Shown: positions 18,902 to 28,285, counted from the stretch's first letter. The stretch: 64,000 nt of DNA from Thermus sp. CCB_US3_UF1 (GCF_000236585.1 NC_017278.1:2108001-2172000); one strand, 5' to 3'. Notes: generated by a model from the sequence alone, not told the origin. Translations and numbers: made by a program.

Positions 18902-19975
18902 ATGGGGTTAGCCGGGTATGGAATGACCCTCCAGGCCACCTTGCGGGAAGCGGATCTGGTGCGCCCTTTGCCCAAGGGCTACGTGCAGTGCCGGGCCTGC
19001 GCCCACTACTGTGCCCTTCCCCCAGAAGGGGTGGGCAAGTGCGGGGTGCGGCGCCACCTAGGGGGCAGGCTTTACCTGGTGACCTATGGCAAGGCCGCCG
19101 CGGTCCACCTGGATCCGGTGGAGAAGAAGCCCCTTTACCATTTCCACCCGGGGGAAGGCATCCTTTCCGTGGGCACCGTGGGGTGCAACCTCTTCTGCGC
19201 CTTCTGCCAGAACTGGCGCATCTCCCAGTTGCGCGGGTTCCGGGTGGATGCCGAAGGGCACCTGGACCGGCCCATCGGGGAGGACTGGCCTCCGGAAAGG
19301 ATCGTGGCCCAGGCAGAGGCCTTGGGGGTGCGGCTTCTGGCCTACACCTACAACGAGCCCGCCGTCTGGATCGAGTACGTCCGGGACACCGCCCAGCTGG
19401 CCAAGGAACGGGGCATGCAAAACGTCTTGGTGACCAGTGGGTTTGAGACCCGGGAAGCCTGGAGCTACATCCGCCCTTATCTGGACGCCGCCAACGTGGA
19501 CCTGAAGGGGTTTAGCGAGAGGTTTTACCGGGAGATCTGCGGGGCCCGGCTGAAGCCCGTTCTGGAAACCCTCGAGCACCTGGTGGCCCAGGGGGTCTGG
19601 GTGGAGGTGACCACCCTCCTCCTGGAGGGGTACAACACCCAGGAGGAAGAGGTGCGGGCCATGGCCCGCTTCCTCCGGGGGCTTTCCCCCGAGATCCCTT
19701 GGCACCTCTCCGCCGCCCATCCCGATTACCGCATGCTGGACCTAGAGCCCACCCGGCATGCCACCCTGGTACGGGCCTACGAGATCGCCAAGGAGGAGGG
19801 CTTGCGCTTCGTCTACCTGGGAAACGTGCTGGACGAGGCCCGAAGCTCCACCTTCTGCCCGGGGTGTGGCGCCCTCCTCATCCGGCGGCGGGGCTATTGG
19901 GTGGAGCCCCGTTGGGAAACCCCGGGCCTCTGCCCAGGGTGCGGCAGGAGGATCCCCGGCGTATGGACCTGGTAA
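18902..19975 (+). CDS. amrS: Radical SAM protein AmrS (AmmeMemoRadiSam system)
   Basis: 357 residues. The radical-SAM cluster motif is CNLFCAFCQNW (~98-108). It is preceded by an N-terminal Cys set (VQCRACAHYC, GVGKCGVRRH) and followed by C-terminal zinc-like cysteines (FCPGCGALL, LCPGCGRR). This matches the pyruvate-formate-lyase-activating-like AmrS family, found with Memo and AMMECR1 proteins. The Memo partner overlaps its 3' end. ATG 18902 has GGGAGG five bases upstream; ATG 18923 is an alternative. The chemical substrate of the system is not established to my knowledge. Confidence 0.86.
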   Translation: MGLAGYGMTLQATLREADLVRPLPKGYVQCRACAHYCALPPEGVGKCGVRRHLGGRLYLVTYGKAAAVHLDPVEKKPLYHFHPGEGILSVGTVGCNLFCAFCQNWRISQLRGFRVDAEGHLDRPIGEDWPPERIVAQAEALGVRLLAYTYNEPAVWIEYVRDTAQLAKERGMQNVLVTSGFETREAWSYIRPYLDAANVDLKGFSERFYREICGARLKPVLETLEHLVAQGVWVEVTTLLLEGYNTQEEEVRAMARFLRGLSPEIPWHLSAAHPDYRMLDLEPTRHATLVRAYEIAKEEGLRFVYLGNVLDEARSSTFCPGCGALLIRRRGYWVEPRWETPGLCPGCGRRIPGVWTW

Positions 19976-20754
19976 GGCCTCCAGCGGTAGCCGGCTACTT
20001 CTACCCCCAGGAGGGCAGGGCCTTGGAGCAGGAGGTGGCAAGGCTCCTCGGCGAAGCCGCCAGCCCCCCCGGGCCCAGGATCCGCGGGCTTCTCCTGCCC
20101 CACGCCGGCTACCGCTACTCGGGGCGGGTGGCGGCCAAGGGGTTTGCGGCCCTCCTCCCCTGGCGGGGAAGGGCAAGGCGGGCCATCCTCCTCGGGCCCA
20201 GCCACTTCCTGGCCTTTCGGGGCGTGGCCTTCTACCCCTACCGGGCCTGGGCCACGCCCTTAGGGGAGGTGGCCGTGGACCTGGAAGGGGGAAGGCGGCT
20301 TCTCCGGCTGGGCCCCCCCTTCCGCGAGTACCAGGAGCCCTTCCTGGAGGAGCACAGCCTCGAGGTCCTCCTCCCCTTCCTGCAGGCGGTCCTCCCCCAC
20401 ACCCCCATCCTCCCCCTCCTGTTCGGGGAGGTGGACCCCGGGGAGGCTGCCCGGGGCCTTTTGGAAACGCTGGGCCCCGAGGACCTGGTGCTGGCTTCCA
20501 GCGACCTCTCCCACTACCACCCCGACCCCATGGCCCGCACCCTGGACGCCAAGACCCTGGAAAGGGCCCTGGCCCTGGACGCCCAAGGGGTGGCGGGGGC
20601 CGAGGCCTGCGGCCGCCTTCCTTGGGCTACCCTCACCCTCCTGGCCCGAGCCCAGGGCTGGCGGGCCCAGCTTTTGGCCTACGCCACCAGCGCCGAGGCC
20701 TCCGGGGATGCGGGGCGGGTGGTGGGGTATGCGGCGGTGGCCTACCTGGCCTAA
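19963..20754 (+). CDS. amrB: MEMO1 family protein (AmmeMemoRadiSam system protein B)
   Basis: 263 residues of the Memo fold, related to class III extradiol dioxygenases. Typical segments: PAVAGYFYP at the N-terminus, LLPHAGYRYSG, LLGPSHFLAF, EEHSLEVLLPFLQ and SSDLSHYHP, with the metal-binding histidines. The start overlaps the end of amrS by 13 bases, so the two proteins are probably made together. The third usual partner, AMMECR1/AmrA, is not next to them. Confidence 0.88.
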   Translation: MDLVRPPAVAGYFYPQEGRALEQEVARLLGEAASPPGPRIRGLLLPHAGYRYSGRVAAKGFAALLPWRGRARRAILLGPSHFLAFRGVAFYPYRAWATPLGEVAVDLEGGRRLLRLGPPFREYQEPFLEEHSLEVLLPFLQAVLPHTPILPLLFGEVDPGEAARGLLETLGPEDLVLASSDLSHYHPDPMARTLDAKTLERALALDAQGVAGAEACGRLPWATLTLLARAQGWRAQLLAYATSAEASGDAGRVVGYAAVAYLA

Positions 20755-21140
20755 AGGCGTAGGAGGGGCCGGAACCAGGGGATGGAGAGGAGAAGGAGGA
20801 GAAGGGCCAGGGCGAAGAGGAGCCGGGCCCGGGGCTTGCCCTTCCGGGCCTGGCCTAAGCCGGCATGGGCCAGGCCCAGGGCCACAAGCCCCCCCACCCA
20901 GTGTTCGGCCACGAAGTAACGGGCCTCCCCCGGGGTCTGCAGGGTAGCCTCCAGGGCGGCCAAGGCCCCTTGGAAGAGCGGGCTAGCGAAGGCCAGGAGC
21001 ACCCCCAGGACCACCTGCAGGGTGAGGGCGTGGGCGAAGAAAGCGCCTGGCCGGGGCTCGGGGCGGACCAAGGCCCAAAGGCCGAAGGCCAGGACCAGCC
21101 AGCGCACCAGGTTGTGGAGGAAAAGCAGGGCCTCGTGCAT
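20751..21140 (-). CDS. Four-helix membrane protein
   Basis: 129 residues with four hydrophobic helices and histidines at helix ends (LLFLHNLVRW, FFAHALTLQV, VAEHWVGG, LGLAHAGLG). This resembles small haem- or quinone-interacting membrane proteins, but no family can be assigned. TAGGCT six bases before ATG suggests its own leaderless start. The 3' end overlaps the memo stop by four bases. Confidence 0.72.
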   Translation of the reverse strand: MHEALLFLHNLVRWLVLAFGLWALVRPEPRPGAFFAHALTLQVVLGVLLAFASPLFQGALAALEATLQTPGEARYFVAEHWVGGLVALGLAHAGLGQARKGKPRARLLFALALLLLLLSIPWFRPLLRL

Positions 21141-21149
21141 GGCAAAAGC

Positions 21150-21441
21150 CTACCCCAGCCCCCCGCGGGACCTGGGGAAGGAACACACAAAAAGCAGGCC
21201 GGAAAGGATAAAGGGCAGCCCGGTCAGGAAGAAGGCCACCCCAGGGGCCCGGCCAGGGCTGCAGAGACGAGGCCAAAGGCTATGCCTCCAGCCAGGAGAA
21301 ACCATCCCCCAAGGCGGGGCCGCCGCCAGGCCAGGAGGAAAATCCGCGCCTCCTTTCCCCTGACCCCAGGGCCCCGGCAAAGAGGAGAAGGAGCCAAAAG
21401 GCTGCGGCCAGACCGGAAAGAAGGCGGGCCACAAGGCGCAC
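21150..21441 (-). pseudogene. Frameshifted small membrane protein gene
   Basis: No single frame is open, but three consecutive frames read as one hydrophobic protein. Frame A gives RLVARLLSGLAAAFWLLLLF from GTG 21441, frame B then gives GGWFLLAGGIAFGLVSAALA, and frame C gives VAFFLTGLPFILSGLLFVC and stops at 21150. The G/C third-position bias follows the same frame switches. Two frameshifts (roughly near 21350 and near 21250) are the simplest explanation. The GTG overlaps the stop of the upstream HAD gene, as expected for a former operon member. Sequencing error in G/C runs is the alternative. Confidence 0.6.
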
Positions 21442-22190
21442 TACCCCTCCAGCAGGGCCAGGGCCTGGCGGAGGTCCTGGACCTCGAGGTGGGCGGGGTA
21501 GCGGGGGTCCCGGGGCCGGTGGCCCCGGTCCACCCACACCGCCTTAAGGCCTGCGAGCAGGGCCCCCTGCACGTCCCGCTCGGGATTGTCCCCCACCATC
21601 ACCGCCTCCTCCGGGGCCACCCCGAAGGCGCAAAGGGCCATGCGGAAGAGCCTAGGGTCGGGCTTGCCCAGGCCCACCTCCCCGGAGATCAGGGTGAGGG
21701 AAAAAGCTTCCCCCAGGCCCGCCCCAAAGAGCTTCTCCCGCTGTAGGTCCGGCACCCCGTTGGTGAGGAGGAGCAGGCCTGCCCCCTTGGCCCGTAGGGC
21801 CTCGAGGAAGCCCGGCACCTCGGGAAAAAGGGGGTAGCGGCGCCTTTCGTGGAAGAAGGCCTCGGCCAACTCCCGCGCCCGCTCCACCGGCCCGCCCAGG
21901 AGCCCAAGGGCCTCGCGGAAGACCCGCTCGCGAAAGGGCCAGGCCCAGGCGGCCAGGGCCTCGAGGCCCGGGGTGGTGTAGCGGGCCCAAAGGGCCTCCA
22001 GGGCCGAGTGGCCGATGCGCTCCGCCCAGGGGTAGAAGGGGGCTTGGCGGAAGAGGGCCTCGGCCCGGGCCTTCACCGCGGGGAAAAACCCCTTTACCCC
22101 CACCTCCTGCCCCAAGGCCTCCAGTACCCCTTGGCTCACCCCGTGGTCCTGGAGAAGGGTATCGTCCAGGTCCAGAAGCCAGAGCCTCAT
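21441..22190 (-). CDS. HAD-superfamily hydrolase
   Basis: 249 residues. Motif I DLDDTLL (D7, D9), a helical cap between, motif II LLLLTNG, motif III lysine and motif IV MVGDNPERDV. Closest in layout to YjjG/NANP-type phosphatases acting on small phosphate esters; the substrate is unknown. It overlaps the upstream VOC gene by four bases and is part of the uspA-LOG-VOC-HAD minus-strand operon. Confidence 0.85.
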   Translation of the reverse strand: MRLWLLDLDDTLLQDHGVSQGVLEALGQEVGVKGFFPAVKARAEALFRQAPFYPWAERIGHSALEALWARYTTPGLEALAAWAWPFRERVFREALGLLGGPVERARELAEAFFHERRRYPLFPEVPGFLEALRAKGAGLLLLTNGVPDLQREKLFGAGLGEAFSLTLISGEVGLGKPDPRLFRMALCAFGVAPEEAVMVGDNPERDVQGALLAGLKAVWVDRGHRPRDPRYPAHLEVQDLRQALALLEG

Positions 22191-22555
22191 GCCCCCTCCT
22201 GGACCAAAAGGGGGTTCTCCCCGGGGTCAAAGAGCAGGAGGTGGTCCCCGGCCTCGCGGAAGGCCAGGCCGTACTTGGCCAGGCGGAGCTTCTCATGCTC
22301 CAGGCTTTCCACCAGGAAGACCAGCCGGCCTTCCCAGAAGCGGAGGCGGGCGAAGCCCTCCCCCTCGGGCCGGGGACGCTGGGGCCCCCGCTCCACCCCC
22401 CCGGGGCCGGGGCGGAGGAGGAGCAGGGGCCCCTCCTTGGGCACCAAAAGGGCCTCCTTCTCCGGAACCAGCTCCTCCAGGGCCAGGCCCAAGGCCTGGT
22501 AGAAGCTCACCCCCTGGCCCAGCTCGGGCACGTACAGCAAAAGGGTTTCGCTCAT
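22187..22555 (-). CDS. VOC/glyoxalase-like protein
   Basis: 122 residues. The start [20 protein letters not shown] is the typical first strand-helix of vicinal-oxygen-chelate domains, and the last strand ([15 protein letters not shown]) also fits. The metal-binding His/Glu set is not complete, so it may be a binding or resistance-type VOC protein rather than glyoxalase I. Overlaps neighbours by four bases on each side. Confidence 0.7.
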   Translation of the reverse strand: MSETLLLYVPELGQGVSFYQALGLALEELVPEKEALLVPKEGPLLLLRPGPGGVERGPQRPRPEGEGFARLRFWEGRLVFLVESLEHEKLRLAKYGLAFREAGDHLLLFDPGENPLLVQEGA

Positions 22556-23067
22556 AGGCTTCGCAGGAAGCGGCGCAGGTCCTCCTCGTCCTCCACCACC
22601 TGGAGGAGGGCCAGGTCCTCGGGGGCGATCTCCCCCTGGGCCCGGAGGAAGGCCAGCCAGTAGGGGTCCACGGCCAGGGGCCGCCCCAGGCCCCGCCGCA
22701 GGTAGAGGAGGTTCCAGGCCAGGGTGAGCTCCGCCAGGGTGCCCACCCCCCCGGGCAGGGCCAGGTACCCCGCCCCCAGGTCCAGAAGCCGCCCGATGCG
22801 CTCGGGCAAGGTGGCCGCCGGGAGCTCCAGGTCCACGTGGGGGTTGGGGCCCGTGCGGTCGGGGAAGAGGGCTGGGGCGGTAACCCCCACCACCACCCCG
22901 CCCTTGGCCTTCACCCCCCGGGCCAGGGCCTCCATCCCCCCCTTGTACCCGCCGCAGGCCAGGCCAAACCCCTCCTCGGCCAGGACCTCCCCGTAGCGGA
23001 CCAGCCTGGGGTAGAGGGGGTCGGCTGGGGAGAGGCGGGAGGAGACAAAAACGGCAAGAAGGCGCAT
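22552..23067 (-). CDS. LOG-family (cytokinin-riboside-monophosphate hydrolase-like) protein
   Basis: 171 residues with the LOG signatures GGYKGGMEA and [14 protein letters not shown] in a Rossmann-like fold (N-terminal VFVSSR). Family members hydrolyse nucleoside 5'-monophosphates to base and ribose phosphate, and were once misnamed lysine decarboxylases. It lies immediately after uspA and overlaps the VOC gene. Confidence 0.88.
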   Translation of the reverse strand: MRLLAVFVSSRLSPADPLYPRLVRYGEVLAEEGFGLACGGYKGGMEALARGVKAKGGVVVGVTAPALFPDRTGPNPHVDLELPAATLPERIGRLLDLGAGYLALPGGVGTLAELTLAWNLLYLRRGLGRPLAVDPYWLAFLRAQGEIAPEDLALLQVVEDEEDLRRFLRSL

Positions 23068-23502
23068 CTAGCGGCAGCGCACCACCAAGACCGGCACGGA
23101 AACCCGGTGGAGGACCCCCTCGGTCACCGAGCCCAAGAGGAGCTTGTCCAGGCCCGTCCGCCCGTGGGTGCCCATCACCAGGAGGTCAAAGCCCTTGGCC
23201 GCCTCCACGATGGCGGGCACCGGCACCCCCTCCTTCACCTCCCCCGTGGCCTCCACCCCCTTGGCCTGGGCCAGGGAGAGGGCCTTGGCGATGGCCTCCT
23301 CCCCCGCCTTCCTGAGGTCCTCTAGGAGCTCCAGGCCGTAGGGGACGCTTTCTGGGGCAATCCAGATGGCCTGGGCCGGGTTCTCCAGCACGTAGAGGAA
23401 GTGGACCTTGGCGGAGAGGGCCTGGGCCAGCCCAAGGCCATGCTCAATGGCCTGGAAGCTGCAGGGGCTCCCGTCCGTGGGCATAAGGATGGTTTTGTAC
23501 AT
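23068..23502 (-). CDS. Universal stress protein (UspA family)
   Basis: 144 residues. N-terminal KTILMPTDGS and C-terminal GTHGRTGLDKLLLGSVTE carry the G-2x-G-9x-GS ATP-binding motif. It has a clear Shine-Dalgarno AAGGAGG before ATG, and TATGAT (23521-23526 on this strand) is a good -10 box. It opens the uspA-LOG-VOC-HAD operon, suggesting stress-linked expression. Confidence 0.92.
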   Translation of the reverse strand: MYKTILMPTDGSPCSFQAIEHGLGLAQALSAKVHFLYVLENPAQAIWIAPESVPYGLELLEDLRKAGEEAIAKALSLAQAKGVEATGEVKEGVPVPAIVEAAKGFDLLVMGTHGRTGLDKLLLGSVTEGVLHRVSVPVLVVRCR

Positions 23503-23548
23503 AAGGCCTCCTTCGTTTTCATCATACCCTGGGGCGTAGACTAGGGGC

Positions 23549-24274
23549 GTGTGGATCTACGGGCGGAACCCGGTCCTCGAGGCCCTGAAAACCGGCCAGG
23601 CCCGGCGGGTCCTGGTGGCCCGGGGGGTGGAGGGCTGGTTCCTAAGGGAACTGGAACGCCTGGGGGCGGAGTACACCCTGGTGCCCCGGATTGAGCTGGA
23701 CACCCTGCTCCGCACCACCCACCACCAGGGGGTGGCGGCGGAGGTGGAAGAACCCCGGTACGCTCCCCTGGAGGAAGCCTTCCGCCTGGCGGAGGCCCGG
23801 GGGGAGCCTCCCCTTTTGGTCTTCCTGGACGGCATCACCGACCCCCGGAACTACGGGGCCATGATCCGCAGCGCCCTGGCCCTGGGGGCCCACGGGGTGG
23901 TTTCCGAGGCCCGCCGAAGCGCCCCTCTTTCCCCCCTAGCCCTGAAGGCCAGCGCCGGTGCGGCCCTAAAGCTCCCCGTGGTCAAGGTGACCAACCTACC
24001 CCGGGCCCTGGAGGAGGTGAAGGCCCGGGGGCTTTGGGTCTACGGCCTGGACCTCCGGGGGGAGAAGACCCCAAGGGAGCTGGACTTTAAGCGGCCCCTG
24101 GCCCTGGTGGTGGGCTCGGAAGGGGAAGGGATGCGGCGGCTGGTGCGCGAGGGATGCGACGAGCTTTTCCGCATCCCCATCCGCCCCGAGGCCGAGTCCC
24201 TGAACGCCTCCGTGGCCTTGGCCATCGCCCTCTATGCCGCCCGGGAGGCCCGGGGTGCCCGGGGTGTAGGATAG
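23549..24274 (+). CDS. rlmB: SPOUT 2'-O-ribose RNA methyltransferase, RlmB/TrmH family
   Basis: 241 residues. N-terminal substrate-binding domain (YGRNPVLEAL, HHQGVAAEVE) and a C-terminal alpha/beta knot with NYGAMIRSALALG, LVVGSEGEGM and IPIRPEAESLNASVALAIALY. It most likely methylates G2251 in 23S rRNA. The GTG start is preceded by TAGACT with a six-base gap, a leaderless arrangement, divergent from uspA. Confidence 0.9.
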   Translation: MWIYGRNPVLEALKTGQARRVLVARGVEGWFLRELERLGAEYTLVPRIELDTLLRTTHHQGVAAEVEEPRYAPLEEAFRLAEARGEPPLLVFLDGITDPRNYGAMIRSALALGAHGVVSEARRSAPLSPLALKASAGAALKLPVVKVTNLPRALEEVKARGLWVYGLDLRGEKTPRELDFKRPLALVVGSEGEGMRRLVREGCDELFRIPIRPEAESLNASVALAIALYAAREARGARGVG

Positions 24275-24278
24275 GGGC

Positions 24279-25352
24279 GTGGACTGGGTCCGGCTCCTCT
24301 CCCGCCTCCTCCAGGCGGAAAGCCTCCCCGGGCAGGAAGGGGAGGCGGCGGCCCTGCTCCTCGAGGCCCTGAAGGGCATGGGCCTCCCCGCCTGGTTGGA
24401 CGAGGCGGGCAACGTGGAGGCCCTCCTGGGGGAGGAGGAGCCCGAGGTGGTCCTGGCGGGACACCTGGACGTGGTGCCCGTGGGGGACCCTGGGCGCTGG
24501 CCCTACCCCCAAGGGGCCGTGGCGGAAGGGGCCCTCTGGGGCCGGGGGGCGGTGGACATGAAAGGCCCCCTGGTGGCCATGCTCCTGGCCCTGGAGAACC
24601 TTGCCCAAAGGCCCCTTCGGGGAAGGGTGCGCCTTTTGGCCGCCGTGCAGGAGGAGGTGGGGGGGTTGGGAAGCCGCCACGCCGCGCCAAGGCTTTCCCC
24701 CCGGGCCTTCATCCTGGGGGAGCCCTCGGGACGGCGGCTCATGCGGGGGCACCGGGGCCGGGCCGAGGTATGGGTGGACCTGGAGGGAGAGGAACGGCAC
24801 GCCGCCCTGGCGGGCGAGGAAAACCCCCTTTACGAGCTGGCGGAATACCTCCTGGCCCTGCGCGACCTCCCTCCCCTTCCCGGCCTCCACCTCACCCCCA
24901 CCCGGGTGGACACCTACCCCGGGGCCAAGAACCAGACCCCGGGGGTGGTGCGGCTTTACCTGGACGTGCGCTACGAGCCTGAAGCAGACCCGGAGAGGCT
25001 TTTGGAAAGGCTGCGGGCCCTAGGGGGGGCCTCGGTCTACATCCCCGAGGAGGAACGGGGCTCAGGGGAGGTGCGGATGCGGCTTTCCGCCCTCTGGCCC
25101 CCCTACCGCCTGGGGGAAGACCACCCCCTCCTCCTCGAGGCCCTCAAGGCCTTGGGCCAGGAAAGGGCTGGGCTCTGGCCCTTCACCACCGATGCCCCCT
25201 ACCTGGGGGCCAAGGCCCCGGTGCTGGGCTTCGGCCCTGGGGACCCCGCCCTGGCCCACACCCCCAAGGAGCACATCCCCCTGGCCGAGGTGGAAGCCGC
25301 GGCCAGGGACTACGTCCGCCTGGTGGAGGCCCTATGGAGCGCCGCACCCTAG
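24279..25352 (+). CDS. M20-family metallohydrolase, LysK-like (LysW-lysine/ornithine hydrolase type)
   Basis: 357 residues. Dinuclear zinc site motifs GHLDVVPVG, GRGAVDMKGP, QEEVGGLGSRHA and LGEPSG, and a dimerisation domain in the middle. GEPSG followed by GHRGRAEV resembles the Thermus enzyme that releases lysine or ornithine from the LysW carrier protein. Family assignment is firm, the exact substrate is not. TAGGAT lies six bases before the GTG start. The next gene begins inside its 3' end. Confidence 0.78.
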   Translation: MDWVRLLSRLLQAESLPGQEGEAAALLLEALKGMGLPAWLDEAGNVEALLGEEEPEVVLAGHLDVVPVGDPGRWPYPQGAVAEGALWGRGAVDMKGPLVAMLLALENLAQRPLRGRVRLLAAVQEEVGGLGSRHAAPRLSPRAFILGEPSGRRLMRGHRGRAEVWVDLEGEERHAALAGEENPLYELAEYLLALRDLPPLPGLHLTPTRVDTYPGAKNQTPGVVRLYLDVRYEPEADPERLLERLRALGGASVYIPEEERGSGEVRMRLSALWPPYRLGEDHPLLLEALKALGQERAGLWPFTTDAPYLGAKAPVLGFGPGDPALAHTPKEHIPLAEVEAAARDYVRLVEALWSAAP

Positions 25353-25570
25353 CCGGAACCCCTTACCGCAAGCTCCTCACCGCCCCCCGCCCCGTGGCCG
25401 AGGGGCTCAAGGCCAGGCTGGAGGCCAAAGGCATCCCCGTCTTTCTGGAAACCCCCTTTTCCGGCCTCCCCGAGGCGGCCCTGGGCACCTACATGGGGGA
25501 CGTGGGCCTCTGGGTGCCGGAAGCCCTCTTGGGGGAGGCCGAGGCCTTGCTGGAGGAGGAGATCCCATGA
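25334..25570 (+). CDS. DUF2007-like small protein
   Basis: 78 residues, with the pattern APRPVAEGLKARLEAKGIPVFLE then YMGDVGLWVPEALLGEAEALLEE. This fits the DUF2007 'putative signal transducing protein' fold: an A..L...L...GI start and a V.V.......A..LL end. The start overlaps the LysK-like gene by 19 bases and the stop overlaps the ROK start. Function unknown. Confidence 0.75.
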   Translation: MERRTLAGTPYRKLLTAPRPVAEGLKARLEAKGIPVFLETPFSGLPEAALGTYMGDVGLWVPEALLGEAEALLEEEIP

Positions 25571-26475
25571 GGGTGGTGGGCCTGGACCTGGGAGGCACCA
25601 AGATCGCCGCCGGGGTGTTTGACGGGGAGGGCCTGCGTTCCCGGGTGGTCCTCCCCACCCCCAAGGAAGGGGGGGAGAAGGTGGTGGCCGCCCTGGCCGA
25701 GGCCGCCCTCCAAGCGGAGGCCCAGGCCGGGGCAAAGGCCCAGGCCATCGGCCTCGGTACCCCCGGCCCCTTGGATTTCCAGCGGGGGATCATCCGCTTC
25801 ACCCCCAACATCCCTGGCCTGCAGGACTTCCCCATCCGCCGCCTCCTGGAGGAGGCCACGGGCCGGCCCGTCTACCTGGAAAACGACGCCAACGCCGCCG
25901 CCTTGGCCGAGCACCACCTGGGGGCCGCACGGGGGGAGGAGAGTTCCCTTTTCCTCACGGTCTCCACCGGGATCGGGGGTGGGGTGGTCCTTAAGGGCAG
26001 GGTGCTCCGGGGGGAGCGGGGCCAGGGCGGGGAGCTGGGGCACACCACCCTCCTCCCCGGGGGGCCGGTGTGCGGCTGCGGCCTGGAGGGGTGCCTCGAG
26101 GCCCTGGCCGCCGGCAGGGCCCTGGAACGGGAGGCCAGCTACGCCTACGGGCGCCCCGTGGACACCAAGGAGCTCTTCCGCCTCTTCGGGGCGGGGGAGG
26201 CCAAGGCCAGGCGTCTGGTGCTCCAGGCGGCCCGGTACGTGGGCATCGGCCTGGCTAGCCTGGTCAAGGCCTTTGACCCCAGCGTGGTGGTGGTGGGCGG
26301 GGGCCTGGCCCTGAACGCCCCCATGGGGTACTGGCAGGCCCTGGAAGAGGCCTACCGCCACTACCTGGCCGGCTGGGAGGTCCCCCCCCTGCGCCGGGCC
26401 CTTCTGGGGAGCGAGGCTGGGCTTCTGGGGGCAGCCCTCACCGCCTACCTGGAGGTGCAAGGTGGCGGCGGGTAA
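25567..26475 (+). CDS. ROK-family sugar kinase, probable glucokinase
   Basis: 302 residues. ATP-binding [21 protein letters not shown] zinc motif [10 protein letters not shown], and a C-terminal [10 protein letters not shown] adenosine loop. It would phosphorylate glucose to glucose-6-phosphate in the cytoplasm. ATG 25567 is chosen over longer in-frame starts because it begins exactly at the conserved [12 protein letters not shown]. It overlaps the genes on both sides. Confidence 0.9.
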   Translation: MRVVGLDLGGTKIAAGVFDGEGLRSRVVLPTPKEGGEKVVAALAEAALQAEAQAGAKAQAIGLGTPGPLDFQRGIIRFTPNIPGLQDFPIRRLLEEATGRPVYLENDANAAALAEHHLGAARGEESSLFLTVSTGIGGGVVLKGRVLRGERGQGGELGHTTLLPGGPVCGCGLEGCLEALAAGRALEREASYAYGRPVDTKELFRLFGAGEAKARRLVLQAARYVGIGLASLVKAFDPSVVVVGGGLALNAPMGYWQALEEAYRHYLAGWEVPPLRRALLGSEAGLLGAALTAYLEVQGGGG

Positions 26476-26674
26476 GGTTCTGGTCCTGCTGGGGCTTGTC
26501 CTGGTGGCCCTAGGCCTTCTGCTCCTTTATGCCCCCAAGCTCTTCGCCTGGTTCGGCCACCTGCCCGGGGATATCCGAATCGAACGGGAGGGGTTCCGGC
26601 TTTACCTGCCCCTCACCTCCTCCTTGCTGCTCTCCCTGCTCTTGAGCCTGGTCTTGGCCCTGGTGCGGCGCTAG
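26462..26674 (+). CDS. DUF2905 membrane protein
   Basis: 70 residues with two hydrophobic helices around the conserved loop [15 protein letters not shown], the DUF2905 hallmark. Starts at GTG 26462 inside the ROK gene. The last 165 bases are antisense to the 3' end of the SARP-like gene. Confidence 0.85.
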   Translation: MAAGKVLVLLGLVLVALGLLLLYAPKLFAWFGHLPGDIRIEREGFRLYLPLTSSLLLSLLLSLVLALVRR

Positions 26675-28285
26675 GAGGAAAACCCGCTCCTTGCCTGCCC
26701 TGGGGCGGTACAGGCGCAGGGAAAAGGCCACCACCCCCAGGCCGCTCACGGAAACCCGCCAGGGCCCTGGGGGCAGGAGGGCCAGGTAGCGGAAGGGTTG
26801 GCTACGGGCAAAGCCCAGGGTCAGGGCGCCTCGAGGGGTACCTAGGGTCAAGAAGGGCCCCTCCCCTGGCCCCGGGCTGTAGGCCTCCCCCTTCACCTCC
26901 AGCACCAGGCTCTCCTCCAGGGGGGCAAAGTCCAAAAAGGCCTCCTCCCCCGGCTCCAGCAAGGCGGCGGCAAACCCCTCGGGTGCCGCCTCCAAGCCCC
27001 TGCCCTCCCCGGGGAGCAGGGCCTGCTCCCGGCCCAGGCCCAGGAAGCGGTAGGGAAAGGCCTCGGGGGAAAAGGCCTGCCGCAAGGGGGTAGGAAGGAG
27101 GGACCACGCCTCCTCCCCCATGGCCAGGCGCATGAGGGCCTCCTCCCGGGCAAGCCCTGCCAGGGCCAAGGCCGCCGCCGCCCGTTCCTGGAGCTCGCGG
27201 CGCCAGCCTGGGGGCAGGGCCTGGGAAAGGAGGCGGCGCTCCGCTTCCTTGGCGAAACGGTAACCCTCCCGGTACACCAGCCACCCCTTGCGCTCCAGCT
27301 CCCCCAGGTAAGGGTAGGCCTCCAAAGCCTCCAGCACCGGCTCCGGCAGGGAACCCCCCACCACGGAAAGCCGCTCTAGGGCCATGCGGGCCGGCTCGCT
27401 CAGCCAGCGGGCCTGGAGGCGCAGCTGGGCCAAGGGCCGCTGGGGTAGGTCGGCGCAGGCCAGCCAGTCGGCCATCCATTCCGGCTGCCCCCCGGAAAGG
27501 AAGTAGATCCGGGCCGCCTCGAGCAAGGGAAGGCCCGCCAGGGGCCCACGCCGGGCTTCAGACCAGGTAAGGGGCGGAAGGTCCACCACCCGAAGCCGCT
27601 CCGGCGGGTAGTGGGCCCGAAGCTCCAGGAAAGCCCGGGGTTCCTCCCCGGGCTCCAGGTTGAGGACCACGAGCCCGCGGTGGGCCAGGACCTCGCGGAG
27701 AAGGGAAGGGGGAAAGGGCCCTTCCAGGTAGGAAAGCCCCTGGGGGCGAAGCCCTTCGTGGAAGGGCAGGCCCAGGGCCTGGGCCAGGGCCTGGGCCAGG
27801 TCCCGCTTGCCCGCACCCGCCCGCCCTTTCAGGACCAGGACGAGGGGAAGGGGGAGGGTGGCCAGCTCCCGCACCAAGGCCTCCCGGATGGGCACGGGGG
27901 GCCTCCGCTCCCAGCGCAGGCGCACTTCCTGGACCCAGTCCCAGAGTCCCTCCACCGCCTCCAGGCCTTCCAGGACCTCCCCCTGCCCGGTGGCCTCCAG
28001 CTGGATCCAGGGGGGGAGCGCCAAGGGGTCCTGCCCCGGGGGGAAGGGCCGCTCCCCCAGGGCCCGGGCCAGGCGGTGCAGCTCCACCCGCAGGTTTTGC
28101 AAACCGGCCCCGTGCCCGTAGAGGAGGTCGGCCAGGCGGGCCCTGGGAGTAGGCCCCTCCAAGGCCAGGTAGTAGAGGAGGGCCAGGCCCTTGCGGGAAA
28201 GGCGCACCTCCTCCAGGCCGGATAGGAGGCGGGGCCGGCCAAAAAGGGGAAGGGTGTAACGGGGGGGGTTACCCGAGCGTTTCAA
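26510..28285 (-). CDS. SARP-like transcriptional regulator with ATPase domain
   Basis: 591 residues from TTG 28285. Residues 1-80 read as a winged-helix DNA-binding domain of the SARP/AfsR type ([18 protein letters not shown], then ARLADLLYG and [13 protein letters not shown]). An ATPase segment follows, with Walker A GRAGAGKR near 155-162, then a helical region and a beta-rich C-terminal domain (430-530). The last ~55 residues are antisense to DUF2905 and look low-complexity (Q/G/E-rich); a one-base shift would stop the protein at about 26672. It is divergent from the surface operon at 28442, and phased repeats at both promoters suggest it controls that operon and itself. Confidence 0.68.
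   Translation of the reverse strand: MKRSGNPPRYTLPLFGRPRLLSGLEEVRLSRKGLALLYYLALEGPTPRARLADLLYGHGAGLQNLRVELHRLARALGERPFPPGQDPLALPPWIQLEATGQGEVLEGLEAVEGLWDWVQEVRLRWERRPPVPIREALVRELATLPLPLVLVLKGRAGAGKRDLAQALAQALGLPFHEGLRPQGLSYLEGPFPPSLLREVLAHRGLVVLNLEPGEEPRAFLELRAHYPPERLRVVDLPPLTWSEARRGPLAGLPLLEAARIYFLSGGQPEWMADWLACADLPQRPLAQLRLQARWLSEPARMALERLSVVGGSLPEPVLEALEAYPYLGELERKGWLVYREGYRFAKEAERRLLSQALPPGWRRELQERAAAALALAGLAREEALMRLAMGEEAWSLLPTPLRQAFSPEAFPYRFLGLGREQALLPGEGRGLEAAPEGFAAALLEPGEEAFLDFAPLEESLVLEVKGEAYSPGPGEGPFLTLGTPRGALTLGFARSQPFRYLALLPPGPWRVSVSGLGVVAFSLRLYRPRAGKERVFLLAPHQGQDQAQEQGEQQGGGEGQVKPEPLPFDSDIPGQVAEPGEELGGIKEQKA

Noticed and set aside
25192-25566. Upstream extension of the ROK kinase frame
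   Set aside because: It overlaps the LysK-like and DUF2007 genes in another frame; the kinase begins exactly at [12 protein letters not shown].
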